A stretch of 57,510 nt of DNA from Rhodococcus sp. (in: high G+C Gram-positive bacteria) (GTDB taxonomy: Bacteria > Actinomycetota > Actinomycetes > Mycobacteriales > Mycobacteriaceae): positions 1-57,510 of the forward strand of contig JAAZAD010000534.1 in NCBI GenBank assembly GCA_012514505.1, in the 5' to 3' direction. Each line of letters begins with the position of its first letter. Position 1 is the stretch's first letter. The notes beneath the pieces are model-generated. The model was not told the origin of the DNA and did not search any database. It saw only the letters and a program-made list of their open reading frames with translations. Positions 28,495 to 37,456 of this stretch are shown piece by piece. Made by a program: the position numbers and the translations under genes.

Positions 28495-29181
28495 CTACTT
28501 CTCCTTCTGCCGGCGCACCATTTCGGCAATCCAGGCGGGCGCGTAGGGCGATGTGCAGCCCGGTGATGTCGGGTAGTCCTTCAGCACGGCTAGTCGTTCA
28601 CCGATATCGATTGCCCTGGCCCGATACTCGGCATGCTCGATCCCGATCTGAGCCAAACAGGTGTTCATCGCCCACTGCAGGCGATGCGGGGCGTCGAGCA
28701 TCTCCGCTTCGATGACGTCGAGCAGCCCTGCGAGATCGAGGCCGTCGGGCTTCTTCGCCACGCGGTCGGCCGTCAACGCCCAGCCCGCGCTCGCCACCAC
28801 GGGGTCAGGGTCCGCGAGCCAAGTCTGGCGCAGCTCCTCGGCGTGCCGATTCTTCTTCACCACGTAGTTGACGAGCCAGTCGTGCACCTTGGGCGTGCGC
28901 GCAGTGCGGATCATCCCATCCAGTTCGGCACGGTCGAACGTCTTCGGTCGGCAGATCAGAAGCGCCAGCAGTTTCGCCGCGGTGTCATCGGTCTTCCAGA
29001 GCCCGCGTGCGAGTTCCGGTTGCGTTTTCAGCCGCTTCGCGAGCGCGCGCAGCTTGGTGAGGTTGACCCCGTGATCGTCACCGTGTCGCTCGTTCACCGC
29101 ACGTACCTTCGGGTCCTCGAGCGCGGCCAACTCGGCCATCACCTCGGCCACCGTCGCATCAGCCAGATCGGTCTCGGCCAC
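28495..29181 (-). CDS. AlkD-like DNA alkylation repair protein
   Basis: The 228-residue all-helical HEAT-like protein has LTKLRALAKRLKTQPELARG, DRAELDGMIRTARTPKVHDW and SAGWALTADRVAKK, as in the AlkD glycosylase family, which removes bulky or cationic alkyl bases without base flipping. Some members have lost glycosylase activity. First gene of an operon with the DJ-1-like protein. Confidence 0.82.
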   Translation of the reverse strand: MAETDLADATVAEVMAELAALEDPKVRAVNERHGDDHGVNLTKLRALAKRLKTQPELARGLWKTDDTAAKLLALLICRPKTFDRAELDGMIRTARTPKVHDWLVNYVVKKNRHAEELRQTWLADPDPVVASAGWALTADRVAKKPDGLDLAGLLDVIEAEMLDAPHRLQWAMNTCLAQIGIEHAEYRARAIDIGERLAVLKDYPTSPGCTSPYAPAWIAEMVRRQKEK

Positions 29182-29317
29182 CTCAGCCCTCCTGCCTCGT
29201 CACGTGCAGAACCAGCCTACGGACGTCGTCTGCAGAGGTGCCGTGAGCAACCGTTCCGACGTGGCTCGTCTGTGTTCACCCCGTGTCTGCACGGGAGTTC
29301 TGGGGTAGACCTGTCTC

Positions 29318-30973
29318 ATGCCCTCGAGTCGTCTGGTCATCGGGCCTCTGCTCCGTCACACCGACACCACTTCGGCGGTGATCTGGGTCGAGGTGACCAG
29401 CCGGTCCACGGTCGCGGTCCATATCGGCGATCGCTCGTGGAGCGCCCCCACGTTCTCCGCGCACGGGCACCACTACGCACTGGTCGACGTCGACGGACTG
29501 GAGTCCGGCTCGTCGTACGAATACACCCTTTCGGTGGACGACGAACAGGTCTGGCCTCCGACCTCCGGCGCAGGCTCGGACCTGCCGGCCAGCATCATCC
29601 GCACCCTCGACCCGGCCCGCCCGCTGCGGTTCGCGTTCGGCTCGTGCCGCACAAGCGTCCCGCACGACGAGAAGACCATCCGCGCCCACGGGATCGACGT
29701 CCTGCGCGCGTTCTCCCTACGGATGATGGGCCGCGAACAGCAGACCCGTCCCGACTTCGTGCTCTTCCTCGGCGATCAGGTGTACGCCGACGAGACCTCC
29801 GAGGCGATGCAGGAGTTCATCGCCTCGCGGCGCAACATCGAAGAGCCGCCCGGCACCGAACTCCAAGGCTTCGAGGAGTACGCCCACCTGTACCTCCTCG
29901 CGTGGAGTGAACCCGCGAACCGCTGGCTCCTGGCGACGTTGCCGAGCGCGATGATCTTCGACGATCACGACGTCCGCGACGACTGGAACACGTCACACAT
30001 CTGGCGCACACAGATGGAGGCCACGAGTTGGTGGAAGAAGCGCATCGTCGGCGCGCTCGGGTCGTACTGGATTTATCAGCATCTCGGCAACCTGTCGCCC
30101 GCCGACAGGGCCCGCGACGAAATGTGGCGGTACGTGCTCGAGCTGCGCGAACACGGCGAGGACGACATCACCGACAAACTCGATACCTTCGCGGACCGAA
30201 CCGACGAGCACCCAGACACGTACCGGTGGAGTTTCGCCCGCGATCTCGGCAATTCACGGCTGATCGTGGTCGACTCCCGTGCGGCCCGGGTTCTGGAGGC
30301 CGATACTCGCCAAATGCTGGACGATCACGAAACGGAGTGGTTGGACGACCGTATGTGCGGCGACGTCGACCATCTGTTCATCGGCACCTCCCTCCCCTAC
30401 CTGCTGTCGCCGGGCTTGCACGAATTCGAGGCGTGGAACGAGGCGGTCGCCGACGGGGCATGGGGTGAACGGGCCGCACGATGGGGCGAGAAGATCCGGC
30501 AGGGCGCCGACCTCGAGCATTGGGCCGCGTTCCAGAACTCGTTCCGGCGGCTGGCGGAAGCCGTCGTGGAGGTGGCCGACGGCAAGCGCGGCAGGCCACC
30601 GAGATCGGTGACGTTCCTGTCCGGCGACGTCCACCATTCCTACCTGGCGCGAGTCGATCACGACAGCGAGGAATGCACGATTCTGCAGGCGGTGTGCTCA
30701 CCCCTGCGCAACCCACTCCCCCGATGGGTTCGTTCGGGACAGTCACTGACCTGGAAAAACATCTCCAGCAAAGCCGGTGGAGTCTTGGCTCGGCGAGCCG
30801 GGGTTCAGGAGCCGCCGTTCACATGGGACCTCGCCGCAGGACCGTGGTTCGACAACATGCTCGCCACGGTCGAGGTCGACGGGCCACGTCTCGACATCTC
30901 GTGGTGGTCCGGGCACTTTGTCGGTACAGCTCCCACGGTGAGCGTCCGACACCGGTACCGGCTCTACGACTGA
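29318..30973 (+). CDS. PhoD-like metallophosphatase
   Basis: The 551-residue product has an N-terminal Fn3/PhoD_N-like domain (AVIWVEVTSRSTVAVHIGDR) and the phosphatase core: FAFGSCR, LFLGDQVYADE, FDDHDVRDDWN and FLSGDVHHSYLARVD, matching the metal ligands of the calcineurin-like PhoD group. No signal peptide or twin-arginine motif is seen, so it is probably cytosolic, unlike classical PhoD. Phosphodiesterase activity is inferred. Confidence 0.85.
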   Translation: MPSSRLVIGPLLRHTDTTSAVIWVEVTSRSTVAVHIGDRSWSAPTFSAHGHHYALVDVDGLESGSSYEYTLSVDDEQVWPPTSGAGSDLPASIIRTLDPARPLRFAFGSCRTSVPHDEKTIRAHGIDVLRAFSLRMMGREQQTRPDFVLFLGDQVYADETSEAMQEFIASRRNIEEPPGTELQGFEEYAHLYLLAWSEPANRWLLATLPSAMIFDDHDVRDDWNTSHIWRTQMEATSWWKKRIVGALGSYWIYQHLGNLSPADRARDEMWRYVLELREHGEDDITDKLDTFADRTDEHPDTYRWSFARDLGNSRLIVVDSRAARVLEADTRQMLDDHETEWLDDRMCGDVDHLFIGTSLPYLLSPGLHEFEAWNEAVADGAWGERAARWGEKIRQGADLEHWAAFQNSFRRLAEAVVEVADGKRGRPPRSVTFLSGDVHHSYLARVDHDSEECTILQAVCSPLRNPLPRWVRSGQSLTWKNISSKAGGVLARRAGVQEPPFTWDLAAGPWFDNMLATVEVDGPRLDISWWSGHFVGTAPTVSVRHRYRLYD

Positions 30974-31000
30974 CGCTCGAACGCCGCTCGCGTCGGTTCG

Positions 31001-31276
31001 TCAGAGTCTTCCGACGGGCGCCACGCGGTCCAGAAACGGGTTGTACGGTCCGGGGTCGTAGGGTCCGGGGTCGTCGGGGTCGTAGTTGGTGGGACCACTG
31101 ACGACCGGACCGCTGATGATGCGACCGTTGTCACCGGTATCGGTCCCGTGATCGTGATAGATGGGTCCGGAGGGGGCTGCGGAGGCAATACTTGTCGCCC
31201 CTCCTACTGCAATTGTCACAGCGGCGAACGCTACGAGCAGGCTTCGGGATGCCGATCGAATGCTGTTGTGCGACAT
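31001..31276 (-). CDS. Small secreted Pro/Asp-rich protein
   Basis: The 91-residue product from ATG 31276 (GGAG upstream) has a Sec signal ending SIASAAPSG, cleaved near residue 33. The mature part is short and repetitive, with NYDPDDPGPYDPGPYNPFLD as a PYDPGP-type repeat and HDHGTDTGDNG, a possible metal-binding stretch. No family known. It is downstream of the P450 operon by 145 bp on the same strand. Confidence 0.72.
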   Translation of the reverse strand: MSHNSIRSASRSLLVAFAAVTIAVGGATSIASAAPSGPIYHDHGTDTGDNGRIISGPVVSGPTNYDPDDPGPYDPGPYNPFLDRVAPVGRL

Positions 31277-31421
31277 TTTGTTTCTCCAATGATTGGCCGA
31301 ACTGTTGGTACGACCACAATCATTGGCCAGAGTCGACCAGGCGGATAGGCACCCTTGGGGGTCGAAAAGGGCACCCCATGCGTGCTGACGAACCTTGCCC
31401 GGTTTACGACAGAACTGGGCT

Positions 31422-32804
31422 CTACCGATCGCGGCGACGCACACTCATCCGGAAACCATCGGGCCGCAACGTCAACTGCTCCTTGACTTTCAGTTCGTAG
31501 CCCGGCTCGACGTCGAACTCGTACCGGTGCACCAACAGTGCCAATGCCATCACCATCTCGTGAATCGCGAACTGTCGGCCGATGCAGGAACGTGTTCCTG
31601 TTCCGAACGGCTTGTATGCCTGGGCGGGTCGGGCCTTCACGTTCTCGGGCAGGAATCGGTCGGGATCGAATTCGTCCGCGTTCTCGCCCCATACCGCGGG
31701 GTCACGGTGCATCGCCAGCACCACCACCAACGCCCACTCCCCGGCCTTGAACTCGTACTTGCCGCCGATCGTGGTGTCCGTGCGGGCACGCCGGAAATAT
31801 CCCGGCGAGGTTGGCCAGATTCGCATCGACTCGTCCAGCACACGACGCAGGTACCGAAGCTTCGGTACCTGCTCGAACTTCACATCCGGAGTCTCCCCAC
31901 CGGGCCACATCTCGTCGACTTCCGCCCTGGCGCGCTGCGCCACCTCGGGGTGTGTGGCGAGGAACCACAGGGTGAACGACAGCACTGCCGCGGTCGTCTC
32001 GTGGCCCGCGACCATGAACGTGATGACCTGCCTGATCATGTTCATCTCGTCGAGACTCTCGCCCGACTCTTCGTCGACACCGGACAGCATGCGATCGAGG
32101 AGGTCGGTGGCTCCGGGGTTGCCGTTTGCGCGGCGCCGCTCGATCGCATCTCGCACCACCGAATTCAGGTACGCCAAGTCTTCACGTTGCCGGCGCGCCT
32201 CCTTGCGACCGACCAGTGCGCCGATGCCCGGGATCGGCATGCCTGCGCTCTGCGCGTAGTCGAGGACACGCAACATCGAGGTGACGAACGGGTCGGTCTC
32301 TTCGTTCGTGAAAGCGTTGAACGCGTATCCGAATCCGGTTCGGCCGATCGTTTCGAGCGTCAGCTTGCTCATCTCGTCGGCCACATCGAACCGATCACTC
32401 TTGGAATCCCAGCTCGCCACCAGTTCACGGGCCGTGTCGAGCATCGTGTCGTGGTAGCTGCGCATCGCCGACTGAGTGAAGGCCGGTGTGAGGATGTTGT
32501 GGGCCTTCTGCCAATTCGGTTCGTCGTTGTAGGCGGTGAACAGTGCGTCACCGGCAACCGAGCGCAGAGCTTCGATCGGACGTCCGACGTGCTTTTCCCA
32601 CAGCTTGTCGTTGTTGATCTCGGCGACCAGATCGTGCCCGGCAACGAACACGATGGGCTGGCCGAAGATGATGCGCTGATAGATCGGACCGAGTTCACGA
32701 TGCCGCCGCAGGGTGTTCTGCATCGGCTTTTCGCGATCCATCCCCAAAAGGTCGCCTACAAGCGGTAAACGCTTGGGCGGGTGCGGGATCAGCTTCGAGG
32801 TCAC
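31422..32804 (-). CDS. Cytochrome P450, BM3 haem-domain-like without reductase
   Basis: The 460-residue product has FMVAGHETTAAVLSFTLWFL (I helix), DESMRIWPTSPGYFRRA (ExxR), and FGTGTRSCIGRQFA with haem ligand C407. The sequence pattern follows the CYP102 (P450 BM3) haem domain closely, e.g. AFTQSAMRSYHDTMLDTARE and DPFVTSMLRVLDYA, which suggests long-chain fatty-acid or lipid hydroxylation. The BM3 reductase half is absent, so separate redox partners are needed. It is the last gene of a tight operon (4-bp gap) with a polytopic membrane protein and an ImmA-like peptidase. Confidence 0.9.
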   Translation of the reverse strand: MTSKLIPHPPKRLPLVGDLLGMDREKPMQNTLRRHRELGPIYQRIIFGQPIVFVAGHDLVAEINNDKLWEKHVGRPIEALRSVAGDALFTAYNDEPNWQKAHNILTPAFTQSAMRSYHDTMLDTARELVASWDSKSDRFDVADEMSKLTLETIGRTGFGYAFNAFTNEETDPFVTSMLRVLDYAQSAGMPIPGIGALVGRKEARRQREDLAYLNSVVRDAIERRRANGNPGATDLLDRMLSGVDEESGESLDEMNMIRQVITFMVAGHETTAAVLSFTLWFLATHPEVAQRARAEVDEMWPGGETPDVKFEQVPKLRYLRRVLDESMRIWPTSPGYFRRARTDTTIGGKYEFKAGEWALVVVLAMHRDPAVWGENADEFDPDRFLPENVKARPAQAYKPFGTGTRSCIGRQFAIHEMVMALALLVHRYEFDVEPGYELKVKEQLTLRPDGFRMSVRRRDR

Positions 32805-32808
32805 GGGG

Positions 32809-34005
32809 TCACGTCCTCACGTCGGTCAGGCATCGGAGTTGATATTGCGATTCGACGATCACGGCGTCCGGCCAGTTGTCCGCCAGACGGCCGAGTAAGC
32901 TCAGTTCGTCGTCCAGTCCGGCCACAACGTTGTTCTGCACCCGGTTCGTACCCTCCACCGATCGTGGGGTGGAATCGGCACGACGAGCGGCGGCAGCTCG
33001 GATGAGTTTGACGTTGGTCAGTACGGCATCGCGATCCAGGGCGGAGATGTTGCAGTACGAAAGCGCGTCCTCGACCGCTGCCGGATCGAGCTCAGGTGTG
33101 TACGGGTCGAGGATCAGTTCGCCGTCCCGAATCTCGATGGCCATCCGGTACAAACGCCTGCGGGCGGGAGTGGCCGACTTGTGCAGACGGCGGTCTACCA
33201 CCACCTCCGGCGCAGCCGCAGTCACCAATGCCCACAGGGGTTCGAGTTTGTCCACAGCAACGGAGTCCGCGTCCGGGTTGAACCGTCCCCGCACCGCAGT
33301 GACGACCGGGATGAGTGTGACCAACGCCAGGACTGTCACCGTCGGCAGGAACAGCGCGTCGTTCGACGACGACCGCAGGTATTCCAGGGCATCGGAAGCG
33401 TGTGTTGCCGCCAGCAATGCATAAAAGAGCCTGAACAAATTGTCGATGACGGACACCACTGCCAGGGCGATCAGGATCACGCCGATGACACGCAATCCGG
33501 TCCTCCGCAACGATTTCCAGTCCTTGACAAACATGACGGCCGCACCACCGAACATCAATGCCACCGGCAGCGAGTAGCAGAGCTGGTACGCGACCGCACG
33601 CCAGGTGCCGAACTCCTCGATCGTCATGTGGTGGGCGCGGGACGGCGCACTGAGGATCAGCATCAGAACCCCCAGCACCAAGACCGTCCCGTAGCTGGCC
33701 ATCTGGGTGTGCGCCCGCTCTTCCCGCCCGGACCAGCTACGAACCATTCCCACCAGTGCCGCTGCCGCCAGCATCGCGAACACATGCCCGATTGGACGCA
33801 CGATCCCGATATCGTCGACGTGCGGGGCAATGAGATCCTGCACTTCCGGCGCACGCAGAACCGCGGTCATGGCCTCGAAGAACAACACCAGGTTGATGCG
33901 ACGGTTCGACAGTGTCCGAGGCAGCATCAGATGCCTGACCAGAACCACCAGCAGCCAGATCCCCACCATCGGCCACATGAGGAACGGCGGTGTTGTAGAG
34001 GTCAT
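32809..34005 (-). CDS. Polytopic membrane protein, MAB_1171c-like putative transporter
   Basis: The 398-residue product has seven or so N-terminal membrane helices (MWPMVGIWLLVVLVRHLM; VFAMLAAAALVGMVRSW; YGTVLVLGVLMLILSA; LPTVTVLALVTLIPVVTAV) and a cytoplasmic C-terminal domain from about 245 (KLEPLWALVTAAAPEVVV; RLYRMAIEIRDGELILDPYT), the arrangement of the MAB_1171c family. Biochemical function is unknown. It lies 3 bp after the ImmA-like gene and 4 bp before the P450 gene, so all three should be co-expressed. Confidence 0.75.
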   Translation of the reverse strand: MTSTTPPFLMWPMVGIWLLVVLVRHLMLPRTLSNRRINLVLFFEAMTAVLRAPEVQDLIAPHVDDIGIVRPIGHVFAMLAAAALVGMVRSWSGREERAHTQMASYGTVLVLGVLMLILSAPSRAHHMTIEEFGTWRAVAYQLCYSLPVALMFGGAAVMFVKDWKSLRRTGLRVIGVILIALAVVSVIDNLFRLFYALLAATHASDALEYLRSSSNDALFLPTVTVLALVTLIPVVTAVRGRFNPDADSVAVDKLEPLWALVTAAAPEVVVDRRLHKSATPARRRLYRMAIEIRDGELILDPYTPELDPAAVEDALSYCNISALDRDAVLTNVKLIRAAAARRADSTPRSVEGTNRVQNNVVAGLDDELSLLGRLADNWPDAVIVESQYQLRCLTDVRT

Positions 34006-34008
34006 CGG

Positions 34009-34566
34009 TCAGTGCCCCCGCAAAGCGTCACCAAGTCGGGCGGCGACCCCCTGGGACCGGGACAGCAGTCCCTCGCACGCGTCACGCATGATCAGGGTCG
34101 CCAACTGTTCAGCTTCGTACTCGCGGGCCGTGGAGAACTGACTTCGACCGAGGATCGATTCCAAGGACCGAATGTCCAGGTCCGGGAACAACGGGGCGAG
34201 AGACGCCGCATCGCTTTCGGCATCCGCCTGCGTCGACCTGTGGCGCATCAGCATGTGCCCGAGTTCGTGACACACGATGTGGTTCTGATGGAAGAGCGTC
34301 GTATCGGTGGTGTAGGTGATGACGTCCTCGTCGGCAAGAGCCAGCCACATTCCGAAGGTTCCGTTGCGCGGCAGATTCGCATCGTCGACCGGCATCAGCG
34401 TGATGCGCCGACGGCGCGTGTCCTCCACATGGGCGACGAACTCCGTCATGTCCCAGGGTTGCGGTATGTCCAGGCGGCTGTACACGCGCAGGACGTTCCT
34501 GTCGGAGCGAGCCCTGGAAAAGGCGGTTCCGAGCTTCCGGAGCGGTGAGGCAGTCTCTGTCTGCAT
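34009..34566 (-). CDS. ImmA/IrrE-type zinc metallopeptidase
   Basis: The product is 185 residues from ATG 34566. The motif IVCHELGHMLMRH gives the HExxH zinc site near residue 97, followed by EYEAEQLATLIMRD, the usual third-ligand helix. ImmA/IrrE peptidases cleave XRE-type repressors after a signal. Here the two XRE genes are divergent from it, making them candidate substrates. Start is uncertain because the frame is open further upstream, but MQTETASPLRKLG fits family length. Confidence 0.8.
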   Translation of the reverse strand: MQTETASPLRKLGTAFSRARSDRNVLRVYSRLDIPQPWDMTEFVAHVEDTRRRRITLMPVDDANLPRNGTFGMWLALADEDVITYTTDTTLFHQNHIVCHELGHMLMRHRSTQADAESDAASLAPLFPDLDIRSLESILGRSQFSTAREYEAEQLATLIMRDACEGLLSRSQGVAARLGDALRGH

Positions 34567-34875
34567 TGACACCACCCCCGAACGCGACACTTGCCGATGG
34601 TTCGTCGGCACGGGACCTGCGCCCGATCGTCGGAATGATCGTAACGGCATGTCATTGCATCGTTCTCGGTGCGTACACCCGATGCGACCGGCATCACCCA
34701 TCCATGACTTCGGCTCGTGCGATGCCGTGTGCTGCACATGTGGCACCGACCCCCTGTGGCGGTGCCACATGTGCAGCGACCTGACGGTAAGCAATCTTCA
34801 CGCCAATCGCAATACAATCTTTTTCCAATTTCCCCCGAATTGGAAAGGAATAGTGTTTAGGCTAACCTGACGCCC
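34567..34875. promoter_or_regulatory. Divergent promoter region of the P450/ImmA operon and XRE genes
   Basis: These 309 bases contain no supported gene. TTTCCAATT (34822-34830) is inverted as AATTGGAAA (34838-34846). TTAGGCTAACCT (34857-34868) lies 8 bp before the XRE start and matches the core of the DtxR/IdeR box; 14 of 19 positions agree over 34852-34870. The GGTGCCACATGTG half near 34760 is part of a longer GCACATGTGGCAC dyad (about 34735-34773). Confidence 0.45.
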
Positions 34876-35523
34876 ATGGAGACAACCCCTGGCAGGCTGG
34901 GCGATTATGTGCTGTCCCGTCGACGTGGCCTCGGGATGACGCGCGACGCGGTACGTGCCGCCGGCGGACCGTCCGACACTCGCCTCGCCTCGATCGAGGA
35001 GGGCACCGGCCCCGCACCGACCCCGTCGACGCTCCGGAAACTCGATACGGCGCTGCAATGGACACCGGGTTCGGCCGCCACGGTCCAGCGCGGCGGCACG
35101 CCGACCGAACTCGTCTCGAGTTCCGAACCGGCAACATTCACAGGGGTATCGCAAGTCGCGGTCGCCGCCGACGAACTGGCGAACCTGATCGGCGCGACCG
35201 ACCGTCTCGAAGCGGAGATGCGATCACAGCACCGGACCGCGGAGGTGGACGGCGCGCTCGCAAACCTGCGCGTAGCGGTGTCCGCACTCGCCGGCCGGTG
35301 GGCAACCGATCTTCTGGAACGGAACGCCGGCGCGGCCGGGTACGTATCGCCCGTGATCGAACTGGCGATGGGCCACCTCCTCGACGCCCCCGTCGACGGC
35401 ACCCCGGAACCGGAACGGACCGAACGCCAGTACCGTCGCTGGCTGGCTCAGCGAGATGTGACACTCACAGGCGAACAGCGAGAGCAGTTCGAGAAGCGCC
35501 TCGCCCGGCGTCGGGTCTCATGA
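34876..35523 (+). CDS. XRE-family transcriptional regulator
   Basis: The 215-residue product has an N-terminal helix-turn-helix (LGDYVLSRRRGLGMTRDAVR, DTRLASIEEGTGPAPTPSTL) and a helical C-terminal part (VAVAADELANLIGATDRLEA). It is the first gene to the right of the control region and is divergent from the ImmA-like peptidase gene, which may cleave it. The stop overlaps an ATG (35520) of the frame used by the EspR-like gene, so the two are coupled. Confidence 0.82.
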   Translation: METTPGRLGDYVLSRRRGLGMTRDAVRAAGGPSDTRLASIEEGTGPAPTPSTLRKLDTALQWTPGSAATVQRGGTPTELVSSSEPATFTGVSQVAVAADELANLIGATDRLEAEMRSQHRTAEVDGALANLRVAVSALAGRWATDLLERNAGAAGYVSPVIELAMGHLLDAPVDGTPEPERTERQYRRWLAQRDVTLTGEQREQFEKRLARRRVS

Positions 35524-35540
35524 AAGCGAAGGACCGACCG

Positions 35541-35942
35541 ATGACATCCCCACTGCCCCTGTCGACACGACTCGAACGCCTGTTTCAGACGATGCACAAG
35601 AAGGCTGACCAGCCGCAGACCAACGAGTCGGTCGCCACGTCGGCCTCGGCGATGTCGGGCGAATCGATAACGGCAGGTCACCTTCGCGACCTTCGTGCCG
35701 GGACCGTTACCGAAACGGACACGTCGGTATTGGTAGCGATCGCAGCGCATTTCAAGGTGCCGGCGGCGTACCTGACCGAACCCGACTGCCACGACATCGA
35801 CCGCCAATTGAAGGCCGTCCAAGCGATGCGCGACGCCGGGGTCAACTGGATGGCACTGCGCGGTGGCGGCGCCGAGGGGCTGCGTGGAGCCACGAGCGAC
35901 GACATCACCTCGATCTTGTCCCGCCTACCACGGGAGCACTGA
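35541..35942 (+). CDS. EspR-like XRE regulator
   Basis: The product is 133 residues from ATG 35541, which has AAGGA at 7 nt; ATG 35520 is an alternative. LSTRLERLFQTMHKKADQPQ, then AGHLRDLRAGTVTETDTSVL and FKVPAAYLTEPDCHDIDRQL, with QAMRDAGVNWMALRGGG, follow the full length of M. tuberculosis EspR, a nucleoid-associated dimeric regulator of secretion and cell-wall genes. It is cotranscribed with the preceding XRE gene. Confidence 0.8.
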   Translation: MTSPLPLSTRLERLFQTMHKKADQPQTNESVATSASAMSGESITAGHLRDLRAGTVTETDTSVLVAIAAHFKVPAAYLTEPDCHDIDRQLKAVQAMRDAGVNWMALRGGGAEGLRGATSDDITSILSRLPREH

Positions 35943-35959
35943 AACGGCCCGCCGGCGTT

Positions 35960-37237
35960 TCAGATCGTGGTCCCAGTCCACTCAGTCGGGACAACGCCGA
36001 GGCGAATCCGCTGCGGGTGATCGCCAACAGGGATTGTCGCCACCTTCTCGCCGGTGTCGAAGTCGATGGCCGACACCGAGTCGGTGGCGCTCTCGGACAC
36101 GATGCAGTGGGTGCCGTCCCCGTTGATTGTCGCCCAGTACGGCTTGCCGACCGGGACGAGCGGGCCTTCGTCCAAGGTGCCGCGGTCCACGATGGTGGCG
36201 TAGTCGTCCATCGTCCCGGCGACGCAGAGCTTGCTGCCGTCCGGACTCATCGACAGACCGTGGTGACGCGAGTCGTTGACCCACGACTTACGCGACGGAT
36301 CGGTTTCGGGGTTCTTGGGGAGTTCCTTGATTCGCGTGATCGTGTCGCTCGGGATGTCGTACTCGACGAAGCCGTTGAAGAACGACACCTGGAAGTACAG
36401 CTTGTCCTCGTTGGGCGTGAACGCAATGGGCCGGACGGAATCCGAGAGGTCCTCGCGACCGAATGCATCCAGGCGTTCGCGCATGTCGATCTTGCGTACA
36501 CGCTCGAAAGTGGTGGTGTCGGCGATGGTGATGTACCGGTCGCCCTTGGTGAAGTCCAGGAACGGTGCGTCGAGGGGCGTGTTGACCTCGCCGATGGCCA
36601 TGTTCCAGATGTACTTGCCGTCGCTCGTGTAGAAGTTCTCGTGAGGCTTGTCGCCAGTGGCGAACTGTCCCCGCTCGGTGCCGGTTTCCACGTCGATCAC
36701 GTGCACCGTATTACTGGTCGAGGCCGACACGGCGACCGTGGTTCCGTCCGGAGACATCGCCATGTGGTCGGCGCGGTGGCCGGAAACCGGGAAACGCCAG
36801 TTGATCTCACCCGAGGTGGTGTCGATCGAGACCACATCCGCAAAGCTGGGGCGCGACAGAATGATCGCGTCGCCGTCCGTGGTCGAGTACACGTCGTCGA
36901 TGTACTGGTCGTTGCCCTCGCCGACCGTATGCCGGATCCCGAGGAAGTAGCCGAGCTTGATCGGATTCGCGTAGATCTCGGCCAGGCGTTCTTCCTTGTC
37001 CGGGATCGCGTTGATGCGTCCGATCTTGGAGTACGGCGCGGTCGCCTCGAGGACGTCCGTTGTTCCCTCCCAGTTGTTCCCGACGAACAGCACCTCGCGG
37101 AGTCCGCTCCCGGGCGTGCTTGCGGGTTCGGCCACCGCGGGGGCGACGGACAGAACACTCGTCGCGAGGACAGCCACGGCCGCTCGCGTGAAAATGCTTC
37201 GAACTTTCGATGGGGAACCAGCTACACGCCTCGCCAC
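35960..37237 (-). CDS. Secreted beta-propeller (YncE-like) protein
   Basis: The product is 425 residues from GTG 37237, chosen for its AAGGAGG ribosome site. A signal peptide (FTRAAVAVLATSVLSVAPAV) ends near residue 37. The mature part is built of propeller blades (HMAMSPDGTTVAVSASTSNT; VHVIDVETGTERGQFATGD; HGLSMSPDGSKLCVAGTMDD; CIVSESATDSVSAIDFDTGE). These lactonase/YncE-type domains often bind ligands or surfaces rather than act as enzymes. Exported, function unknown. It is transcribed toward the EspR-like gene. Confidence 0.82.
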   Translation of the reverse strand: MARRVAGSPSKVRSIFTRAAVAVLATSVLSVAPAVAEPASTPGSGLREVLFVGNNWEGTTDVLEATAPYSKIGRINAIPDKEERLAEIYANPIKLGYFLGIRHTVGEGNDQYIDDVYSTTDGDAIILSRPSFADVVSIDTTSGEINWRFPVSGHRADHMAMSPDGTTVAVSASTSNTVHVIDVETGTERGQFATGDKPHENFYTSDGKYIWNMAIGEVNTPLDAPFLDFTKGDRYITIADTTTFERVRKIDMRERLDAFGREDLSDSVRPIAFTPNEDKLYFQVSFFNGFVEYDIPSDTITRIKELPKNPETDPSRKSWVNDSRHHGLSMSPDGSKLCVAGTMDDYATIVDRGTLDEGPLVPVGKPYWATINGDGTHCIVSESATDSVSAIDFDTGEKVATIPVGDHPQRIRLGVVPTEWTGTTI

Positions 37238-37456
37238 GGACGAGCCTCCTTGGGGTACAGAATTGGCATTTGTTGAACATCTGACGGAAGTCAGACAAAC
37301 CTCGCACACCGTAGACGACGATCACGTGCAGCGGGAGATCGTCGCAAACATTCTGTGACATGTACAGATTTATCGCATTCACCTGCGAGCCTATGTCTAC
37401 CTCTCGTCAAGACAGGGATCCGTCGGTAATGTCGCCCCGAAACAGAGGAGCAATTG

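Noticed and set aside
34693-34720. Further SigK promoter (CCATCC with CGATGC after 16 bp)
   Set aside because: The -10 half matches at only three positions, and neither flanking operon resembles the known SigK regulon.
37352-37368. TCTGT-N7-ACAGA near-palindrome between the beta-propeller and KAS III genes
   Set aside because: Short arms and no second copy; not distinguishable from chance in this gap.
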